In this document: positions 61,409 through 64,000 of the stretch, in pieces
Numbering within the stretch: position 1 is the first letter of the stretch
Layout: every line of letters starts with the position of its first letter
NCBI GenBank assembly: GCA_020025595.1
Contig: JAHHRV010000004.1
Span: 1 to 64,000, forward strand
Origin: Oscillospiraceae bacterium
Lineage (GTDB): Bacteria > Bacillota > Clostridia > Oscillospirales > Oscillospiraceae
DNA: 64,000 bases
Direction of reading: 5' to 3'
Notes under the pieces: model-generated
Databases searched by the model: none
What the model saw: only the letters and a program-made list of their open reading frames with translations
Told to the model about the DNA's origin: nothing
Made by a program: the position numbers and the translations under genes

Positions 61409-61579
61409 CTACTTCTGATTCAGTTCATCGATGGCTTTTGCCACGGCGCAGTTCCCCTGAAAGGTGCAGTTTCCATAGCTGCAATCAACCTCGGTCACCT
61501 GACCATGCTCCACGATGACCTCCACCATACGGCTGGAATCCATCTGCCGACAATAGCCGGTCACATATTTTTCTTCCAT
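61409..61579 (-). CDS. Small cysteine-containing protein of unknown function
   Basis: A 56-residue protein with MEEKYVTGYCRQMD, then a VDCSYGNCTFQGNC cluster (four Cys with C14-like spacing) and a helical tail. I have a memory of similar short proteins in Clostridia but no function. Its ATG overlaps the stop of the glycosidase as ATGA (ATG at 61582 or 61579), so it is translationally coupled to that gene. Confidence 0.7.
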   Translation of the reverse strand: MEEKYVTGYCRQMDSSRMVEVIVEHGQVTEVDCSYGNCTFQGNCAVAKAIDELNQK

Positions 61580-63420
61580 CATTCCTCCACCACGCAGTAT
61601 CCCATATGCCCCAGGCACATTCCGTCAGAGCCTACCTCCAGCAGATTGTGTCCCAGCAGGAGCTTTCCTGCGGGAATTTCCCAGTTGTCAGAGCTGCGGT
61701 TAATATAAATTCTCAAAGTCTTTCCCTGATAGCTGCGGGTAAAGCCCAGCTGCAGGTTGCTGTACTGGAAGAAATGGATATCGCCCAGACGAAGCACCTC
61801 CGACTTCTTGCGCAGCTTGCCCAGGCGGTGATAGTGGGCCTGCAGCTGCTGATCTTCATGGCCCCAGGGGAAGGTCCTGCGGCAGAACGGATCGCCGTAG
61901 CCCTCCATGCCGGCCTCGTCGCCATAGTAGATGCTGGGCGCACCCGGCAGCATGAACTGCAGGAACGATGCCACCTGCAGCCGCTCCAGAGCGGTGATCC
62001 ACTGGCTTCTGGTCAGATGGCGCTGAGCCTTTGCCGCCCGGTCTCCGTCAAAGCTGTCCATCAGTGCGGTCAGGATTCTGGGGGTATCGTGGGTGCCCAG
62101 CAGATTCATGGTGCAGGCCATGACCTGGGGCGGGTAATTCTCCACGATTGCCATGACCGTGTCCTTCAGTCCCCGGCCATCGTCCATTTTCCGCATAAAG
62201 TTGATAATTGCATTACGGAAGGGGTAATTCATGGGAGAATCCAGCTCCGCATCCACAAAATACCGGCGGCGCACATCATAGGAAATTTTGTTGGAGGCAT
62301 CCTCCCACACCTCGCCGATGAGCAGTGCCTCGGGGTTGATCTGGCGGATTCTGGTTTTCAGCCTGCGGACAAATTCGTCCGGAAGCTCGTCCACCACATC
62401 CAGCCGGAAGCCGTCTGCGCCAAGCTTCATCCAGTGCTCCACCACGCTGTCTTTCCCCTCAATGACATAGTCAATGAAGCTGGGGTTCATTTTGCGGATG
62501 GTGGGCAGGGTGTCAAAATTCCACCAGCTGTGGTAGCAGTTGGGGAAATCATAGAAGGTGTACCAGTCATGGTAGGGCGACTGCTCCGACTGATAGGCGC
62601 CGACACCGGGGAAGGTGCCTTCCTTGTTGAAATACAGGCTGTTGGAGCCGGTATGGGAGTAGACGCCGTCCAGAATCACCTTCATGCCCCGATCGTGGGC
62701 AGCTTTGCACATGGCGGCGAAATCTGCCTCCGTGCCCAGCATGGGATCGGGAGTCTTATAGTCGCCCGTATCGTAGCGGTGGGAGGAGAAGGATTTGCTG
62801 ATGGGGTTCAGATACAAAATCCCAACACCCAGATCCGCTAAATAGTCCATTTTCTTGGTGATTCCCTGGAAATTGCCCCCGTAAAAGTCATTGTTCAGCA
62901 CCATGCCTTCCTCGGTGGGCTGCCAGGACACTTCCTCATTCCAGTTCTGGTGGACGGTATACGGCTGCAGCTTCCCTTCCAGATTCACCTTGCCGGATTT
63001 GCAGAACCGGTCCGGGAAAATCTGGTAGATGATGGCACCCTTTGCCCAGTCCGGGGTTTTGAAGTCAGCGGGAATGCAGCTGATCTGCCACATATCGCCC
63101 GCTTCCATGTTGGTGTCATCACCCTGCTTGAACAGGCGGAAGCCGCCGTCCTTCTTGGAAATATAGAAATAATAGAAAAACAGGCCCGGCTCATCCAGCA
63201 CGATATCGCCGGAATAAATCTCATACGGTCCGTTTTTCATCCGGAAATCCAGAGGGAACGATCTGTATTCTTCACCGTTGTGCCACTGGACATTGCACAC
63301 GACCTTGGTGGTGTGCACGGTAGCCGGGATATAGATATTCAGTTTGCAGCGCTGTCCCGGTGTCAGCGTTCCAAAGGGATCTTTATACTGTAACAGCTTG
63401 CTGTCGTACAGAATTCGCAT
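61579..63420 (-). CDS. GH13 alpha-glycosidase (neopullulanase/maltodextrin glucosidase-like)
   Basis: A 613-residue enzyme: N-terminal CBM34-like beta domain (1-130), catalytic TIM barrel with IYQIFPDRF near 150, the conserved GVYSHTG region I, GFRLDVVDELP (nucleophile Asp), LIGEVWED (acid Glu) and LGTHDTPR (third Asp), then a beta C-domain. It cleaves maltodextrins or cyclodextrin-type alpha-glucans in the cytosol, consistent with its neighbour glgA. A hairpin lies between glgA and this gene. Confidence 0.92.
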   Translation of the reverse strand: MRILYDSKLLQYKDPFGTLTPGQRCKLNIYIPATVHTTKVVCNVQWHNGEEYRSFPLDFRMKNGPYEIYSGDIVLDEPGLFFYYFYISKKDGGFRLFKQGDDTNMEAGDMWQISCIPADFKTPDWAKGAIIYQIFPDRFCKSGKVNLEGKLQPYTVHQNWNEEVSWQPTEEGMVLNNDFYGGNFQGITKKMDYLADLGVGILYLNPISKSFSSHRYDTGDYKTPDPMLGTEADFAAMCKAAHDRGMKVILDGVYSHTGSNSLYFNKEGTFPGVGAYQSEQSPYHDWYTFYDFPNCYHSWWNFDTLPTIRKMNPSFIDYVIEGKDSVVEHWMKLGADGFRLDVVDELPDEFVRRLKTRIRQINPEALLIGEVWEDASNKISYDVRRRYFVDAELDSPMNYPFRNAIINFMRKMDDGRGLKDTVMAIVENYPPQVMACTMNLLGTHDTPRILTALMDSFDGDRAAKAQRHLTRSQWITALERLQVASFLQFMLPGAPSIYYGDEAGMEGYGDPFCRRTFPWGHEDQQLQAHYHRLGKLRKKSEVLRLGDIHFFQYSNLQLGFTRSYQGKTLRIYINRSSDNWEIPAGKLLLGHNLLEVGSDGMCLGHMGYCVVEE

Positions 63421-63464
63421 AGTTATCTCCTGAAGCGTACATCAAATTTGTGCCCAAAGACCAT

Positions 63465-63492
63465 ACAAAGGGTCTGTTGCCAGACCCTTTGT
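63465..63492. terminator. Perfect hairpin between glgA and the glycosidase gene
   Basis: ACAAAGGGTCTG / CAGACCCTTTGT 12-bp stem with TTGC loop and no T tract; more likely an mRNA processing or stability element than a full terminator. Confidence 0.5.
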
Positions 63493-63504
63493 GTAGCTGT
63501 TTGA

Positions 63505-64000
63505 TTATTTCTGGCACATGGAACGGAACAGCTCCATGTACTTGCCGGCAGGCACATTCCAGCTGAAGTCGGTGGTCATACCACGGTGCTGCAGATTCTC
63601 AAATGCAGGGCGGTCATTTTCATACAGGCTCAGGCAGCGCTTCAGTGCCCACAGGAAATCATCGCCGTTATAGCTCTGGAAGCTGTAGCCCAAACCGTTC
63701 AGGCCATGGTCATCCACGCCGGGAACGGTGTCCCGCAGGCCGCCGGTAGCGTGAACCACAGGAACAGTGCCATAGTGCATGGCGTTCATCTGGCTCAGGC
63801 CGCAGGGCTCGGACTTGGAGGGCATCATATAGATATCGCCGCCGGCATACATCCGGGAGGCAAGTGCCAGATTAAAGGTGATCTTGGCGCTGACCTGCTC
63901 GGGGTATTCTGCCGCCAGGCCACGGAAGAAGCTCTCGTACTGAGCTTCGCCGGTGCCAAGGATGGCAATCTGTACATTTTCCTCGCTGAGGAGTCTTCTT
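63505..64000 (-). CDS. glgA: Glycogen synthase, 5' end beyond the window
   Basis: The C-terminal 164 codons are visible. They include ILGTGEAQYE, the PSKSEPCGLSQMNAM segment with the conserved Glu of GT5 enzymes, HATGGLRDTV and a C-terminal helix. The frame is open to the right edge. GlgA elongates alpha-1,4-glucan from ADP-glucose. Its partner is the GH13 glycosidase downstream. Confidence 0.93.
   Translation of the reverse strand, partial: RRLLSEENVQIAILGTGEAQYESFFRGLAAEYPEQVSAKITFNLALASRMYAGGDIYMMPSKSEPCGLSQMNAMHYGTVPVVHATGGLRDTVPGVDDHGLNGLGYSFQSYNGDDFLWALKRCLSLYENDRPAFENLQHRGMTTDFSWNVPAGKYMELFRSMCQK

Overview
This window (about 55% GC by eye) looks like a chromosome segment of an anaerobic, low-oxygen-adapted Gram-positive gut bacterium of class Clostridia, most likely near the Oscillospiraceae/Ruminococcaceae. 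Supporting signs are RicT (YaaT), a CIRCE-controlled groES-groEL operon, class B sortase, meso-diaminopimelate dehydrogenase, hybrid cluster protein, an anaerobic sulfatase-maturing radical SAM enzyme, Fe-S L-serine dehydratase, sigma-A type promoters, strong SD sequences and several TTG/GTG starts. I see no phage, IS element, rRNA operon or CRISPR array.

Layout. 1-2.2 kb: ricT (runs off the left edge) and holB. 2.3-5.5 kb: ferritin-like protein, then a sugar kinase-like protein with nagA. 5.6-8.4 kb: tldD/pmbA protease pair. 8.6-10.8 kb: small TM2 and DUF2752 membrane proteins and an esterase. 11.3-15.3 kb: lysine/DAP operon dapA-dapB-ddh-lysC. 15.4-18.4 kb: Crp/Fnr regulator divergent from an Fe-S protein and hcp. 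18.5-21.3 kb: HEPN-like membrane protein, tRNA-Ser, groEL, groES. 21.4-30 kb: heterodimeric ABC exporter, CDF metal transporter, trmB-mnmG, M14 peptidase. 30.0-31.7 kb: tRNA-Leu with a partial 3' duplication and hairpins, then an XRE regulator; this is the most AT-rich and mosaic-looking part. 31.9-37.8 kb: DUF5058-type membrane pair, YitT and YcxB-like proteins, M20 amidohydrolase, L-serine dehydratase. 38-39.8 kb: NUDIX and iron alcohol dehydrogenase. 40.2-47.3 kb: sulfatase + TctABC transporter + sulfatase maturase + GntR/LacI-type regulator. 47.5-49.2 kb: acyltransferase and GNAT. 49.4-54.9 kb: MurNAc operon (RpiR regulator, murQ, murP, mupG, HAD phosphatase). 55-57.5 kb: amino-acid ABC transporter with a TrpR-like YerC protein. 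57.8-61 kb: HAD-IIA phosphatase, sortase B, thioredoxin/thioredoxin reductase. 61.1-64 kb: two small proteins, a GH13 glycosidase and glgA (runs off the right edge).

How the parts work together. The MurNAc operon would import and cleave a MurNAc-GlcNAc disaccharide and convert MurNAc-6P to GlcNAc-6P; nagA at 4.4 kb would continue to glucosamine-6P, and its neighbouring kinase could phosphorylate free amino sugar released by MupG. The sulfatase block is the best candidate for an incompletely described system: a tripartite transporter, a Cys-type sulfatase that overlaps the transporter gene, its activating radical SAM enzyme transcribed divergently, and an adjacent sugar-sensor-like repressor together suggest uptake and desulfation of a small sulfated organic compound. 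Several operator-like dyads sit at informative positions: near -41.5 upstream of hcp and of thioredoxin, over the -35 box of murQ and of the ABC exporter, and as a mirrored pair upstream of the yerC-linked transporter. All assignments were made by reading the sequence; no database search was run.
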